Counted from the first letter of the stretch, positions 29,059-43,781 are shown. The stretch is DNA of 60,219 bases from Lentzea kentuckyensis (GCF_002150765.1 NZ_MUYM01000009.1:99346-159564), one strand, 5' to 3'. Notes: generated by a model not told the origin, from the sequence alone. Translations and numbers: made by a program.

Positions 29059-30335
29059 AGCCCTTGCTGCTCAAGGGAGTTAGGCCCTACGGCGAGGGGG
29101 AACCGATCGATCTGCTGATCCGCGACGGCGTGATCGCAGAAGGTGCGGATGACAACGCCGAGATCATCGAAGGCAACGGGGCGATCGTTCTGCCCGGTTT
29201 CGTCGACCTGCACACCCACTTGCGTGAGCCGGGTCGCGAGGACACCGAGACCATCGAAACGGGTTCGCGAGCCGCCGCTCTCGGTGGCTACACCGCCGTT
29301 TTCGCCATGGCCAACACCGATCCGGTCGCCGACAACGCGGTGATCGTCGAGCACGTCGTCCGCCGGGGCCAGGAGGTCGGCCTGGTCGACGTCCACCCGG
29401 TCGGCGCCGTCACCGTCGGGCTCAAGGGCGAGAAGCTCGCCGAGCTCGGCACCATGGCCAACAGCAAGGCCAACGTGCGGGTGTTCTCGGACGACGGCCA
29501 CTGCGTGCACGACCCGTTGATCATGCGCCGAGCGCTGGAGTACTCCAAGGCTCTGGGCGCCGTGATCGCCCAGCACGCCGAGGAACCCCGCCTCACCATC
29601 GGCGCCCAGGCGCACGAGGGGGAGAACGCGTCGCGGCTGGGCCTGCAGGGCTGGCCGGCGGCGGCCGAGGAGTCGATCGTCGCCCGCGACTGCATCCTCG
29701 CGAAGCAGGTCGACGCGAAACTGCACGTCTGCCACGTCAGCACCACCGGCACGGCCGACGTCCTGAAGTGGGCGAAGGCACGCGGCACCAAGGTGTCCGC
29801 CGAGGTCACCCCGCACCACCTGATCCTGACCGACGACCGGCTCTCCACCTACGACCCGGTCAACAAGGTCAACCCGCCGCTGCGCACGCAGGCCGACGTC
29901 GACGCGCTGCGCCAGGCGCTCGCGGACGGCACCATCGACTGCGTCGCCACGGACCACGCCCCGCACGCGATCCAGGACAAGGACTGCGAGTGGTCGGCCG
30001 CGCGGCCCGGCATGCTGGGCCTCCAGACCGCACTCGGCATCGTCGTCGAGACGATGGTGAAGACCGGCCTGCTGGACTGGCGCGGCGTCGCGCGGGTGAT
30101 GAGCGAGAAGCCCGCCGAGATCGCCGGCCTGACCGACCAGGGCCGTCCGATCGCGGTCGGTGAGCCCGCGAACCTCGTGCTGGTCGACCCGGACGCGACG
30201 TGGACGGTGAACGGCGCGGAGCTCGCGAGCATCGCGGGCAACACCCCGTTCGAGGGCATGGAGTTGCCCGCCGCGGTGACGGCGACCATCTTGCGTGGCC
30301 GGGTGACCGCACAGGCGGGAAGGATTGCGGAATGA
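29055..30335 (+). CDS. pyrC: dihydroorotase
   Basis: A 426-residue class I dihydroorotase. The metal-binding [18 protein letters not shown] sits near residue 55, later ligands are in [19 protein letters not shown] and [14 protein letters not shown], and the catalytic Asp is in [11 protein letters not shown]. The GTG start overlaps the pyrB stop and its TGA overlaps the ATG of the following gene. It closes carbamoyl-aspartate to dihydroorotate. Confidence 0.97.
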   Translation: MKPLLLKGVRPYGEGEPIDLLIRDGVIAEGADDNAEIIEGNGAIVLPGFVDLHTHLREPGREDTETIETGSRAAALGGYTAVFAMANTDPVADNAVIVEHVVRRGQEVGLVDVHPVGAVTVGLKGEKLAELGTMANSKANVRVFSDDGHCVHDPLIMRRALEYSKALGAVIAQHAEEPRLTIGAQAHEGENASRLGLQGWPAAAEESIVARDCILAKQVDAKLHVCHVSTTGTADVLKWAKARGTKVSAEVTPHHLILTDDRLSTYDPVNKVNPPLRTQADVDALRQALADGTIDCVATDHAPHAIQDKDCEWSAARPGMLGLQTALGIVVETMVKTGLLDWRGVARVMSEKPAEIAGLTDQGRPIAVGEPANLVLVDPDATWTVNGAELASIAGNTPFEGMELPAAVTATILRGRVTAQAGRIAE

Positions 30336-30820
30336 CCCGCGTACTCCTCTCCGTGGCGGTTTTGGTCTTCTTCGCGCTGTGCGTCTACGGCATGTGGCAC
30401 GGCTGGAAGCGACGCCAGCGCGAGCAGGCCGACCTCCCCGCGTTCCCCGCGACACCGTCGGCCCTCGGCGCGGCGAAGCTGGCGACCACGGGCGTCTACA
30501 TCGGAACGACGAACGCGGGCAACTGGCAGGACCGCATCCAGGTCGGTGACATCGGCCACCGCGCAGAGGCCACGTTGAGCCTCGTGCCGGAGGGCGTCGC
30601 CATCGAACGTGTTGGCGCGACGCCGATCTTCATCCCCGCCGAGTCCATCCGGGACGCCCGCACCGATCGCGGGCTCGCCGGGAAGGTCATGTTCAGCGAA
30701 GAGGGATTGCTGGTGGTCCAGTGGGAGAACCAGGGCCACCTGTTCGACACGGGTTTCCGTGGCGATGACAAAGACGTTTACGACGAATGGGTAGCAGCAC
30801 TCGTGGGAGGCAAGGCGTGA
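30332..30820 (+). CDS. PH-like membrane protein of the pyr operon
   Basis: A 162-residue protein with one N-terminal transmembrane helix (residues 3-22) and a soluble domain of the PH-like fold ([20 protein letters not shown], then [17 protein letters not shown], then [14 protein letters not shown]). The same gene lies between pyrC and carA in mycobacteria and other actinobacteria and is often mislabelled a transporter. Stop and start overlaps on both sides (ATGA, GTGA) show it is translated with the operon, but no role in pyrimidine synthesis is known. Confidence 0.88.
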   Translation: MTRVLLSVAVLVFFALCVYGMWHGWKRRQREQADLPAFPATPSALGAAKLATTGVYIGTTNAGNWQDRIQVGDIGHRAEATLSLVPEGVAIERVGATPIFIPAESIRDARTDRGLAGKVMFSEEGLLVVQWENQGHLFDTGFRGDDKDVYDEWVAALVGGKA

Positions 30821-31928
30821 CGAACGCGGCATTGGTGCTGGAAGACGGTCGCGTCTTCCGCGGTGAGGCGTACGGAGCGACCGGCGTCTCGCTCGGCGAG
30901 GTCGTGTTCTCCACGGCCATGACCGGGTACCAGGAAACCCTGACCGACCCGTCCTACCACCGCCAGATCGTGGTGCAGACCGCTCCGCAGATCGGCAACA
31001 CCGGCTGGAACGACGAGGACGACGAGTCGTCGAAGATCTGGGTCGCCGGGTACGTGGTCCGGGACCCCGCGCGCACGCCGTCGAACTGGCGGTCCAAGCG
31101 CGGCCTGGACGAGGAACTGACCAACCAGGGCATCGTCGGCATCGCGGGCCTCGACACCCGGACGCTGACCCGCCACATCCGTGAGCAGGGCGCGATGCGG
31201 GCCGGGGTGTTCTCCGGCGCCGAACTGTCCGACGACGCGTCGATGGTCGAGCAGGTCAAGGCCTCGGCGCAGATGGTCGGCGCGAACCTCGCGGTCGACG
31301 TCACTACCAACAAGCCCTACGTGGTCGAGGCCATCGGCGAGAAGAAGTTCACCGTCGCGGCGCTCGACCTGGGCATCAAGTCGAACACCCCGCGGATGAT
31401 GGCGGCGCGCGGCATCGAGGTGCACGTGCTGCCGTTGACGTCGTCCTTCGAGGACATCCTCAAGGTCAGCCCGGACGGGTTGTTCCTGTCGAACGGTCCT
31501 GGTGACCCGGCGACGCAGGACCACGCGATCGCGCTCACCAAGGAGGCGCTGGGCCGCAAGCTGCCGTTGTTCGGCATCTGCTTCGGCAACCAGATCCTGG
31601 GCCGCGCGGTCGGCCGCGGGACGTACAAGATGCGCTACGGCCACCGCGGCATCAACATCCCGGTGATCGACGTGACCACCGGCAAGGTCGCCATCACCTC
31701 GCAGAACCACGGGTTCGCGCTGGAGGGCACGCCGGGGGAGGAGTTCTCCTCCGAGTTCGGCCGCGCCGTGCTGTCGCACTACTGCCCCAACGACGGCACC
31801 GTCGAGGGCGTCCGGCTGCTCGACGCGCCGGCGTTCTCCGTGCAGTACCACCCCGAGGCCGCGGCCGGTCCGCACGACGCCGCGCCCCTGTTCGACGAGT
31901 TCGTGACGCTGATGAATGAGGCCCGCTG

Positions 31929-31929
<1 letters not shown>
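30817..31929 (+). CDS. carA: carbamoyl-phosphate synthase small subunit
   Basis: A 370-residue glutaminase subunit that supplies ammonia to CarB. The N-terminal half includes [18 protein letters not shown] and ISGLDTR-like [16 protein letters not shown]; the class I amidotransferase domain has the nucleophile in [11 protein letters not shown] and the His-Glu pair in [11 protein letters not shown]. Its stop shares one base with the carB ATG. Confidence 0.97.
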
Positions 31930-35227
<3,298 letters not shown>

Positions 35228-35231
<4 letters not shown>

Positions 35232-36052
35232 CGTCTGTGTCGAATTTCGGGGACAAGCTCGCGAAGGCCGCCGCGGCGCACGGACCCCTGTGCGTCGGGA
35301 TCGACCCGCACCCGAGCCTGCTCGACGCCTGGGGCCTCTCCCGGACCGCGGAGGGCCTCGAACGGTTCGCTCTGACGGCCGTGGAGGCGTTCGGCGGCAA
35401 GGTGGCGATGGTGAAGCCGCAGGCGGCGTTCTTCGAGGCCTACGGGTCTCGTGGGGTCGCCGTGCTGGAACGGGTGATCGCGGACCTGCGCGACTCCGGC
35501 ACCCTGGTGCTGGTGGACGCCAAGCGCGGCGACATCGGCTCGACCATGGCCGCGTACGCCGAGGCGTACCTGGGCGACGGGTCCGCGCTGGCAGGGGACG
35601 CGGTCACGCTCTCACCGTTCCTCGGCTTCGGCTCGCTCCAGCCGGCCCTCGACACGGCGCGGGCGACTGGCCGGGGTGTGTTCGTGCTGGCGCTCACGTC
35701 GAACCCGGAGGGTGCCGAGGTCCAGCACGCGGTTGCTCCGGACGGGCGAACGGTGGCGCGGACGATCATCGATTTCGCCTCCGCTCGGAATTCCGGCATT
35801 TCCCCGTGCGGCGATGTTGGTCTCGTCGTGGGTGCCACGATCGGTGAAACGGATGTGGACCTCTCCGGGTTCAACGGACCGATCCTGGCCCCCGGTTTCG
35901 GTGCTCAGGGAGGCTCGGTGGCTGATCTAAAACGCCTCTTCGGACCCGACATGCGCAACGTCTTTCCGACTTCTTCACGAGATGTTCTCAGGCATGGCCC
36001 GGACGTATCGTCGCTGGTCAGCGCCGTGCGAAGGGTGCAGGAGGGCCTCTAG
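35228..36052 (+). CDS. pyrF: orotidine 5'-phosphate decarboxylase, type 2
   Basis: A 274-residue subfamily 2 decarboxylase making UMP. The catalytic Lys/Asp cluster is [12 protein letters not shown], with [12 protein letters not shown] upstream and [11 protein letters not shown] near the C-terminus. ATG overlaps the carB stop. A strong hairpin follows at 36060, so pyrF ends the operon. pyrD and pyrE are not in this window. Confidence 0.96.
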
Positions 36053-36059
36053 GGCAGGG

Positions 36060-36089
36060 GCGCGCCACAACTTTTGGGGTGTGGCGCGC
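36060..36089 (+). terminator. terminator of the pyr operon
   Basis: GCGCGCCACA (36060-36069) pairs perfectly with TGTGGCGCGC (36080-36089) around ACTTTTGGGG. It begins eight bases after the pyrF stop. The 257 bases from here to mihF contain no gene and should hold the mihF promoter. Confidence 0.85.
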
Positions 36090-36346
36090 TCACCTGGGGA
36101 AACATGTGTTGGTAGGGTCCAGCCCACCGGCTGCCCCGCTGGTCACCGGCCTCATAGCACACCTTGAGTGCGCGACGAGTTGCCGGAGGGCAGTGATCAG
36201 GCCGCCGGAGGGTGTTGGTACTACTACCACCCGCCGCAATCATGGCCGCTGAAGATTTACCTGACTGGGTCACGTTGTACTCAGGCAATTGCGGTCGGTA
36301 CGGTCGCGGCACCGATCCGAAAAGAATCCACACCACGGAGGAAATC

Positions 36347-36664
36347 GTGGCTCTTCCCCAGCTTACCGAGGAGCAGCGAGCCGCAGCGCTGGAGAAGGCT
36401 GCTGCCGCTCGTCGCGCTCGGGCTGAGCTCAAGGAGCGCCTCAAGCGCGGCGGCACGACCCTGACGGACGTGCTCAAGGCCGCCGAGAGCGACGAGGTCC
36501 TGGGCAAGATGAAGGTGTCCGCGCTGCTCGAGGCCCTGCCGGGCGTCGGCAAGGTGCGCGCGCAGCAGATCATGGAGCGCCTCGAGATCGCTCCCAGCCG
36601 TCGCCTGCGCGGTCTCGGTGACCGTCAGCGCAAGGCCCTGCTCTCCGAGTTCAGCGGAGAGTGA
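36347..36664 (+). CDS. mihF: integration host factor, actinobacterial type (mIHF)
   Basis: A 105-residue nucleoid protein. The N-terminal helix ([21 protein letters not shown]) is followed by the helix-two-turn-helix core [22 protein letters not shown] and the basic tail [19 protein letters not shown], matching mIHF/sIHF, which bends DNA and affects development. GTG 36347 with GGAGGA six bases upstream is chosen over upstream in-frame codons. Its stop overlaps the gmk GTG. Confidence 0.95.
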   Translation: MALPQLTEEQRAAALEKAAAARRARAELKERLKRGGTTLTDVLKAAESDEVLGKMKVSALLEALPGVGKVRAQQIMERLEIAPSRRLRGLGDRQRKALLSEFSGE

Positions 36665-37257
36665 TTGGCACCGAGGCGGGAACGGGTGTTGCCCGTTCCC
36701 GCCTCACCGTCTTGTCCGGGCCGTCGGGCGTTGGCAAGTCCAGCGTGTTGGCGGAGCTGCGCAGGCAGCAGCCCGATGTCTACTTTTCCGTCTCGGCGAC
36801 CACCAGGAAGCCGAGGCCGGGCGAGGTCGACGGAGTGCACTACCACTTCGTGGACCGCGAGAAGTTCCAGCAGATGGTGGAAGCCGGCGAGTTCCTCGAA
36901 CACGCCGAGTTCGCCGGTAACTGCTACGGAACTCCTCGCCGGCCCGTCGAAGAAGCTCTGGCCGCGGGCCGTCCCGCGCTCCTGGAGATCGAACTGCAGG
37001 GCGCGCGGCAGGTCCGCGTGGCCATGCCCGAGGCCCAGCTGGTCATGCTGATGCCCCCGTCCTGGGAGCACCTGGTCGACCGGTTGACGGGCCGGGGCAC
37101 CGAACATCCGGACGTCGTCGAGCGCCGGCTGGCCATCGCCCGCGAGGAGATGGCGGCCGAAAAGGAGTTCGACGAGGTCGTCGTGAACGCCGACGTGCAG
37201 TCGGCCGCCGCCGACTTGCTATCCTTGATGGTCGGACCACGAATTTCAGGAGATTGA
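36661..37257 (+). CDS. gmk: guanylate kinase
   Basis: A 198-residue enzyme that phosphorylates GMP to GDP. Walker A is [10 protein letters not shown], the GMP-binding region is [22 protein letters not shown], and the lid Arg residues are in [17 protein letters not shown]. The GTG start overlaps the mihF stop. The usual mihF-gmk-rpoZ order is kept; rpoZ starts three bases after the gmk stop. Confidence 0.97.
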   Translation: MIGTEAGTGVARSRLTVLSGPSGVGKSSVLAELRRQQPDVYFSVSATTRKPRPGEVDGVHYHFVDREKFQQMVEAGEFLEHAEFAGNCYGTPRRPVEEALAAGRPALLEIELQGARQVRVAMPEAQLVMLMPPSWEHLVDRLTGRGTEHPDVVERRLAIAREEMAAEKEFDEVVVNADVQSAAADLLSLMVGPRISGD

Positions 37258-37260
37258 CGA

Positions 37261-37539
37261 GTGATCACCCACACCGAGCTCGGTCACCTGACCGGTTCCC
37301 CGGAGGGCATCACCAACCCGCCGATCGACGACCTGCTGGAGCAGGTGAGCTCGAAGTACGCGTTGGTGATCTACGCAGCGAAGCGTGCCCGCCAGATCAA
37401 CGACTACTACGCGCAGCTCGGCGAGGGCCTGCTCGAGTACGTCGGCCCGCTCGTCGAGCCGGGCCCGCGCGAGAAGCCGCTGTCGATCGCGCTCCGCGAG
37501 ATCCACGCCGGTCTTCTAGAGCACACCGAGGGCGAGTAG
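37261..37539 (+). CDS. rpoZ: RNA polymerase omega subunit
   Basis: A 92-residue omega subunit that helps assemble beta-prime. Typical sequence is [22 protein letters not shown] followed by [17 protein letters not shown] start with AGGAGA upstream. The following 147 bases to coaBC contain no gene but an unusual nested inverted repeat. Confidence 0.96.
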   Translation: MITHTELGHLTGSPEGITNPPIDDLLEQVSSKYALVIYAAKRARQINDYYAQLGEGLLEYVGPLVEPGPREKPLSIALREIHAGLLEHTEGE

Positions 37540-37567
37540 TTCCGCTCGCTTGGCGGATCTGGCGCGT

Positions 37568-37663
37568 GCAAGTACCACCAACTCAACATCAACAGGCACT
37601 TTTCTACCGCCAACCTGTTCGGCGCTCGTCGAACAGGTTTGATCACGAGTTGGTAGTACTTGC
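37568..37663. repeat. nested inverted repeat in the coaBC leader
   Basis: Outer arms of 17 bases, 37568-37584 and 37647-37663, are reverse complements with one mismatch (GCAAGTACCACCAACTC and GAGTTGGTAGTACTTGC). Inside them AACCTGTTCG (37612-37621) and CGAACAGGTT (37630-37639) form a perfect 10-bp hairpin with an 8-base loop. The stretch is near 50% GC, far below its neighbours. It ends 23 bases before the coaBC ATG. It could be a structured leader RNA, a terminator-antiterminator, or a MITE-like insertion. Confidence 0.75.
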
Positions 37664-37686
37664 AGACGTCGTAACCGGTCGTCCTC

Positions 37687-38952
37687 ATGGGAGAGCGCTT
37701 GAGTTCCGCTTCATCTGACGTCGATGCCCCCGTCAAGCCCCGGATCGTTCTCGGGGTGGGCGGGGGCATCGCCGCGTACAAGGCCTGTGAGGTTTTGCGA
37801 CGGCTGACCGAATCCGGTCACTCCGTGCGGGTCATCCCCACCGAGGGCGCGCTGAAGTTCGTGGGAGCCGCCACGTTCGAGGCGCTGTCCGGCGAGGTCG
37901 TGTCCGCCGACCCGTTCGACGACGTGCACGAGGTGCCGCACGTCAAGCTCGGCCAGAACGCCGACCTCGTGGTGGTCGCACCGGCGACCGCGAACCTCAT
38001 CGCGAAGGCCGCGCACGGCCTCGCGGACGACCTGCTGACGAACACCCTGCTGACCGCGCGTTGCCCGGTCCTGCTGGTGCCCGCGATGCACACCGAGATG
38101 TGGGAGCACCCGGCCACCCAGCACAACGTGCAGCTGCTGCGCAGCCGCGGTGTCGTCGTCGCCGAACCCGCGTCCGGCCGGCTGACCGGCAAGGACACCG
38201 GCAAGGGTCGCCTGCCCGATCCCGCCGAGATCGTCGAACTGGCCCGGCTGCTGCTGGTGCGATCCGACGCTCTGCAGCGGACACTCGAAGGTGTGCACGT
38301 CGCGATCTCCGCCGGAGGCACGCGAGAACCACTCGATCCGGTGCGGTTCATCGGCAACCGCTCGTCCGGCAAGCAGGGCTATGCGCTCGCACGGGTGGCC
38401 GCCCAGCGCGGTGCGCGAGTGACGTTGGTCGCGGGCAACACCGCGGACCTGGCCACGCCGCCCGGTGTCGACCTGGTCAAGGTCGATTCGGCCGTGCAAC
38501 TGCGCGACGCGATGCACAAGGTCGCGGCGGACGCCGACGTGGTCGTGATGGCCGCGGCAGTGGCCGACTTCCGGCCGTTGTCGCTCACCGGACACAAGAT
38601 CAAGAAGACCGACGGGGACCCCGACCCGATCGCGCTGACGAAGAACCCGGACATCCTCGTGGAACTCGTTTCCGCACGTCGGGAGAACCAGGTGATCGTC
38701 GGGTTCGCCGCGGAGACCGGCGACGAGACCACGTCGGTGCTCGACTACGGCCGCGCCAAACTGCGGCGCAAGGGCTGTGACCTGCTGGTGGTGAACGCGG
38801 TCGGCGACGGCAAGGCGTTCGAGCAGGAGGACAACGCCGGGTGGCTGCTGTCCCGCGAGGGCGCCGAGACCCCTATACCCCACGGGCCGAAGACGCAAGT
38901 GGCGTCCGCGGTGTGGGACGCGGTTACCGCTCGCTTGACCGCGCCTCGATAG
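37687..38952 (+). CDS. coaBC: bifunctional phosphopantothenoylcysteine decarboxylase/phosphopantothenate-cysteine ligase
   Basis: A 421-residue fusion making 4'-phosphopantetheine for coenzyme A. The N-terminal CoaC flavoprotein half includes LGVGGGIAAYKACEVLRRL, DLVVVAPATANLIAKAA and the PAMHTEMWEHPA substrate loop. The CoaB half (from about 200) includes SAGGTREPLDPVRFIGNRSSGK and AAAVADFRP. The ATG at 37687 precedes MGERLSSASS; a TTG four codons later is possible. Preceded by the nested inverted repeat. Confidence 0.95.
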   Translation: MGERLSSASSDVDAPVKPRIVLGVGGGIAAYKACEVLRRLTESGHSVRVIPTEGALKFVGAATFEALSGEVVSADPFDDVHEVPHVKLGQNADLVVVAPATANLIAKAAHGLADDLLTNTLLTARCPVLLVPAMHTEMWEHPATQHNVQLLRSRGVVVAEPASGRLTGKDTGKGRLPDPAEIVELARLLLVRSDALQRTLEGVHVAISAGGTREPLDPVRFIGNRSSGKQGYALARVAAQRGARVTLVAGNTADLATPPGVDLVKVDSAVQLRDAMHKVAADADVVVMAAAVADFRPLSLTGHKIKKTDGDPDPIALTKNPDILVELVSARRENQVIVGFAAETGDETTSVLDYGRAKLRRKGCDLLVVNAVGDGKAFEQEDNAGWLLSREGAETPIPHGPKTQVASAVWDAVTARLTAPR

Positions 38953-38990
38953 ACTTTTGAACCAGTCCAACCCGCCAAGAAGGAGTGTCC

Positions 38991-40193
<1,203 letters not shown>

Positions 40194-40207
40194 TCCCGCA
40201 CCCGCAG

Positions 40208-40240
40208 CGGCCCGCTTCCCCAGGGGAGGCGGGCCGTTTC
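40208..40240 (+). terminator. terminator after metK
   Basis: CGGCCCGC (40208-40215) pairs with GCGGGCCG (40229-40236); the loop TTCCCCAGGGGAG can itself pair, lengthening the stem. TTTCGCTT follows, giving a partial T-tract. Confidence 0.88.
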
Positions 40241-40279
40241 GCTTGTGCCGATCTTGTCGGACCTCCCGAGTAAGTTGAG

Positions 40280-43252
40280 ATGCAGGGGTTCCCGACTCGG
40301 GGGGACGCCTGCGCGAGCATGCCGCGCGTATTTCCGGCCAGCCTCCCGCCTCCGCTCACCGTGGGGGACAACACGACCGGATTGCACGCGGTACCTCGGC
40401 CACTCGACGTCGAGCTGCCCCGCCTGCGCCTGGTCGACCGCCTGCGCCAGCGCTGGACCCGTCCGATCACGCTGGTCGTCGCCGGGCCGGGGTTCGGCAA
40501 GACCACCGCCCTGGCCCAGGCGGTCCGCGCGAACCTGCTCGAACCCCGCGGCATCGACGCCTGGGTCACCTGCGGGCCGGACCACGAGGACGCGACCCGG
40601 CTCGCCCGGACGATCCTCGACGCCCTGACCGGTGATCCCGGCCAGGAGCCCACCGCACGAGATGTCCTCGCGGCCCTCTGCCGCAAGTCGCCGCTCGACG
40701 TCTGCCTGCTGTTCGACGACGTGCACGAGATCCCCGGCGGTTCACCGGGAGCGAGCCTGCTCGAAGCCGTCGCGAGCGCCCTGCCCGGCACCGCGCACCT
40801 GGTGCTGTCCGGCCGGAACACGCCGGCTCTGCGGCTGGCCAGACGAGAAGCGGCCGGTGAGGTGGCCGCGATCGGAACCGCCGACCTGGCCTTCACCGAC
40901 GCGGAAACAGCCGCTCTGGCCAGGAGGTTCGGCCGCGAACTCGACGACGACCTGAACGGCTGGCCCGCTCTCGTCAGGCTGTCCCTCACCGTGGGACCCG
41001 CCGGTTCGTGGCGGTACGCGGCGGAGGAGGTGCTGAGCAGACTCTCCGAGCCGACCCGCACAGCATTGGCCGCACTGGTGACGCTCGGCTGTGCGACCGA
41101 GGAGGAAGCCTGCGCGGTCGCTGGGAGGCCCGCCGGCCTGGAGGACCTCGCCAGGTCGGTGCCGCTGGTCAACCGCCTGGACGACGGCAGATACCGCGCC
41201 CACGACCTGTGGGCTGGGCTGGTCCCGACAGATCACCTGCGCGCCAGGGCGGTCGAGGTGCTGGTGGCGCGAGGAGAACTGGCCGGAGCCGGCCGGGTGG
41301 CCTGCCGGGCAGGCGACTGGCGCCTGCTGGGCGACCTCGCGATCGAACTGGTGCGGACCACGCTGTCGGTGCTGCCCCGCGCGACCGCCGGGCGCTGGCT
41401 GGAAGCGGTGCCGCGACGACATGCCGACGAGCCCGCGTTCCTGTTGCTCAAAGCCGCGGCGATGCACGCGAGCGACTTCACCGACCCCTCGATCGACTGC
41501 CTGGTGGACCACGCCTGCGCCAGGATGCTCGACGCGGGTGACCACGACGCGGCGGCGGTGGCACTGGGGCAGGCGGTGATCACGGCGCACTCCAGGGGAG
41601 ACCTGGCCAGGCTCGCGACGGTGGCTCACCGGGCACAACAGCTGACGGCCTCGTCACCCGTGCTGAGACTGCTGCGGCACAGCGTCGCCGGGGTGCTCGC
41701 CGAACTGGCGGGCGACCCGGAGGAGGCGCTCGTCCACTTCGCCCAGGCGCCCACGACCGAAGTGCCCAAGGCGTTGTCGGTGTCCACGACCCGGTTCCAC
41801 GTCCACTGCCTGTCGATGTGCGGCCGCGGCCAGGACGCCGCCGAACTCGCCGAACGCATGCTGGACGACGACCTGGCGAGCCACCACGCCGCCGCGGCCC
41901 GCTGGTTCGACGGCGAACCCGTTGAGTTCCACGAGAAAGGCGCGGACAGCACCGCGCGAGGTGAGTTCGTGGCGCGGGCTCTGCACACGGTCATCGCCGC
42001 GTCGTTCGGTGAGACCGTCCCCGAACTGATCGCCGGCCAGGACAACCCACGCGACGCGGTGCTGGGCTGTGCGGCGCAGGCGGCGGTGGCCGTCGTGCGC
42101 GGCGAGGAAGATCTCGCCCGCGACCTGTACAAGCAGCACCTGGCGAAATGGCCCGCCAGCATCAAGCTCGCCGAACGGCACCTGCGCCGCTTCCTGACGT
42201 TGGGCTACGTGCTCAGCGACGAGCTCAGAGAACGGTGGGACAACACGGATCTGGGTCCGTCGCACCGCAGGGCGCGGGCGGCCGGACGTGCGTTCCTCAA
42301 CGCCAGGAACGGAGATCCCCGCACCGACCTGCCGGAAGCACACGCGCTCTGCTTCCTCCCGCTGCCGTGGTCGGCGGAACTCGCCACCCGGCTGGCCGCG
42401 GCGGGCAGCACGACACTGGGGACCTGGCTGGCGGAACGGGTCGGCCCGGCGGCGCACCGCCGGTTCCGCGAGCTCGCCCGCGACCCGGATCTCGCCGGCG
42501 GCGCCCTCAAACTGCTCGCCACCGTGCCCACACCGCCGGACCACCCGATCGGCATCGAGGTCCTCGGGCCGATGCGCGTCACCCGCAACGGCGTCGCGAC
42601 GGACGCTCCCGAGCTGAGGCGCGCACGGGTCCGTCAGTTGCTGGGCCTGCTCGTGCTGCGCCCGGTACTGGGCCGGGACCAGGCGATGGACCTGCTGTGG
42701 CCCGAACTCGACCCCGCCAGCGCCGCGAGGAACCTGCGCGTGACGACGACTCACCTCAGACGGCTCCTCGAACCCGAACGCGCCGGTGGTGAGGCCAGCT
42801 ACTGCCTGCGCAGTGACGGCGAGACGATTCGCCTCGTCCGCAGCGACATGCTGAGCGTGGACCTGTGGTCGTTCCAGGAACTCGGGGACGCGGAACGGCT
42901 CGACGAGGCGGTCGCGTTGTGGCGTGGTGAGCCGTTGGCGGATCTGGTGGACCTGTGTGAGGCCGAGATCGCCCAGATCAGGACCAGGCACGTGCACAAC
43001 CTGCTGGCGCTGGGCGAACTGCGCCTCGTCACCGCGGATCCGGCCCAGGCGGGGCGGCTGGCGGACCGCGCGCTGGCGCTGGAGCCGTTCGAACCACGCG
43101 GGCACCGGCTCGCGCTCGCCGCCGCGTTGCGCGCACGGAATCCACAAAGGACTGTGCGGACCCGTGCGCGCGTGCTGGACTCGTTGCGGCAGCTCGGAGT
43201 GCGCCCCGACCCCGCCACGGAGATCCTGTTGCGGCAGTCGGTCAGCAGCTGA
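40280..43252 (+). CDS. large ATPase regulator with C-terminal SARP/BTAD domain
   Basis: A 990-residue STAND-type regulator. The N-terminal NTPase has Walker A GPGFGKTT at 69-76 and Walker B DVCLLFDDVHE at 140-150, as in MalT-like proteins. A long helical repeat region follows. The C-terminus (about 755-990) is a SARP module: winged helix IGIEVLGPMRVTRNG to ARNLRVTTTHLRRLLEP, then BTAD (EAVALWRGEPLADLVD, ALALEPFEPRGHRLAL). Classical SARPs carry this module at the N-terminus, so the domain order is reversed. The start is unclear: ATG 40280 lacks a ribosome-binding site and ATG 40319 is an alternative. SARPs usually activate secondary metabolism or secreted-product genes; likely targets are the neighbouring RTX and hydrolase genes. 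Confidence 0.88.
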   Translation: MQGFPTRGDACASMPRVFPASLPPPLTVGDNTTGLHAVPRPLDVELPRLRLVDRLRQRWTRPITLVVAGPGFGKTTALAQAVRANLLEPRGIDAWVTCGPDHEDATRLARTILDALTGDPGQEPTARDVLAALCRKSPLDVCLLFDDVHEIPGGSPGASLLEAVASALPGTAHLVLSGRNTPALRLARREAAGEVAAIGTADLAFTDAETAALARRFGRELDDDLNGWPALVRLSLTVGPAGSWRYAAEEVLSRLSEPTRTALAALVTLGCATEEEACAVAGRPAGLEDLARSVPLVNRLDDGRYRAHDLWAGLVPTDHLRARAVEVLVARGELAGAGRVACRAGDWRLLGDLAIELVRTTLSVLPRATAGRWLEAVPRRHADEPAFLLLKAAAMHASDFTDPSIDCLVDHACARMLDAGDHDAAAVALGQAVITAHSRGDLARLATVAHRAQQLTASSPVLRLLRHSVAGVLAELAGDPEEALVHFAQAPTTEVPKALSVSTTRFHVHCLSMCGRGQDAAELAERMLDDDLASHHAAAARWFDGEPVEFHEKGADSTARGEFVARALHTVIAASFGETVPELIAGQDNPRDAVLGCAAQAAVAVVRGEEDLARDLYKQHLAKWPASIKLAERHLRRFLTLGYVLSDELRERWDNTDLGPSHRRARAAGRAFLNARNGDPRTDLPEAHALCFLPLPWSAELATRLAAAGSTTLGTWLAERVGPAAHRRFRELARDPDLAGGALKLLATVPTPPDHPIGIEVLGPMRVTRNGVATDAPELRRARVRQLLGLLVLRPVLGRDQAMDLLWPELDPASAARNLRVTTTHLRRLLEPERAGGEASYCLRSDGETIRLVRSDMLSVDLWSFQELGDAERLDEAVALWRGEPLADLVDLCEAEIAQIRTRHVHNLLALGELRLVTADPAQAGRLADRALALEPFEPRGHRLALAAALRARNPQRTVRTRARVLDSLRQLGVRPDPATEILLRQSVSS

Positions 43253-43739
43253 CCTGGACCTCCGTGGACGCCGTGCAGAAGTCGAAGCCGGCCTCGCCGT
43301 CGCCCGCGTCGCCGTTCACGTGAGCGTCGCCGGACAGCAGGTCTCTGCCGTCGCCGCCGCGCATCCTGTCGTCGCCCGCTTCGCCGTAGACGGTGTCGTC
43401 GTCCAGGCCGCCCTGAACCCTGTCGTTGCCCCAGCCGGCACAGATCAGGTCGTTGCCGTCGCCGCCGTGGAGCTCGTCGTCGGCGCCGAGCCCGAGGATG
43501 ATGTCGTTGCCGCCCATGCCCCAGATGACGTCCGGCCCAGGGGTGCCGACGATCACGTCCGGACCAACGCCGCCGAAGGTCACCATCCCAGGAGCGGGGA
43601 CGACGATCGTGGGCACGGCGTTGTAGCAGTCCGCGGGCGTGGGTCTGTTCTGGAACTCCGGCGGGACTTCGTCGGCCGAAGCGACACCGGCGGTGCACAA
43701 CCCGATGGCGAGCGCTGCGGCGGCAATGCGGAGTTTCAT
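43242..43739 (-). CDS. secreted RTX-type calcium-binding repeat protein 1
   Basis: A 165-residue exported protein. A signal peptide occupies residues 1-22 (MKLRIAAAALAIGLCTAGVA, cleavage after ASA). Residues about 60-145 hold glycine-aspartate repeats of the RTX type (FGGVGPDVIVG, GMGGNDIILG, HGGDGNDLICAG, YGEAGDDRMRGGDGRD), which bind calcium and fold as a parallel beta-roll. Cysteines near the C-terminus (FDFCTASTEVQVSC) may form a disulfide. GGGGAGGA precedes the ATG. There is no catalytic domain. It converges on the SARP regulator, with an 11-base overlap, and shares an upstream motif with the RTX gene at 45852. Confidence 0.87.
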   Translation of the reverse strand: MKLRIAAAALAIGLCTAGVASADEVPPEFQNRPTPADCYNAVPTIVVPAPGMVTFGGVGPDVIVGTPGPDVIWGMGGNDIILGLGADDELHGGDGNDLICAGWGNDRVQGGLDDDTVYGEAGDDRMRGGDGRDLLSGDAHVNGDAGDGEAGFDFCTASTEVQVSC

Positions 43740-43781
43740 GGTTTGTCCTCCCCTTGTCCGTGTGGTGCGTACGGAAGGAGA

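Noticed and set aside
36211..36233. Short hairpin TGGTA/TACCA upstream of mihF, with a sequence resembling part of the coaBC leader repeat
   Set aside because: Five base pairs and the likeness is short; treated as chance.
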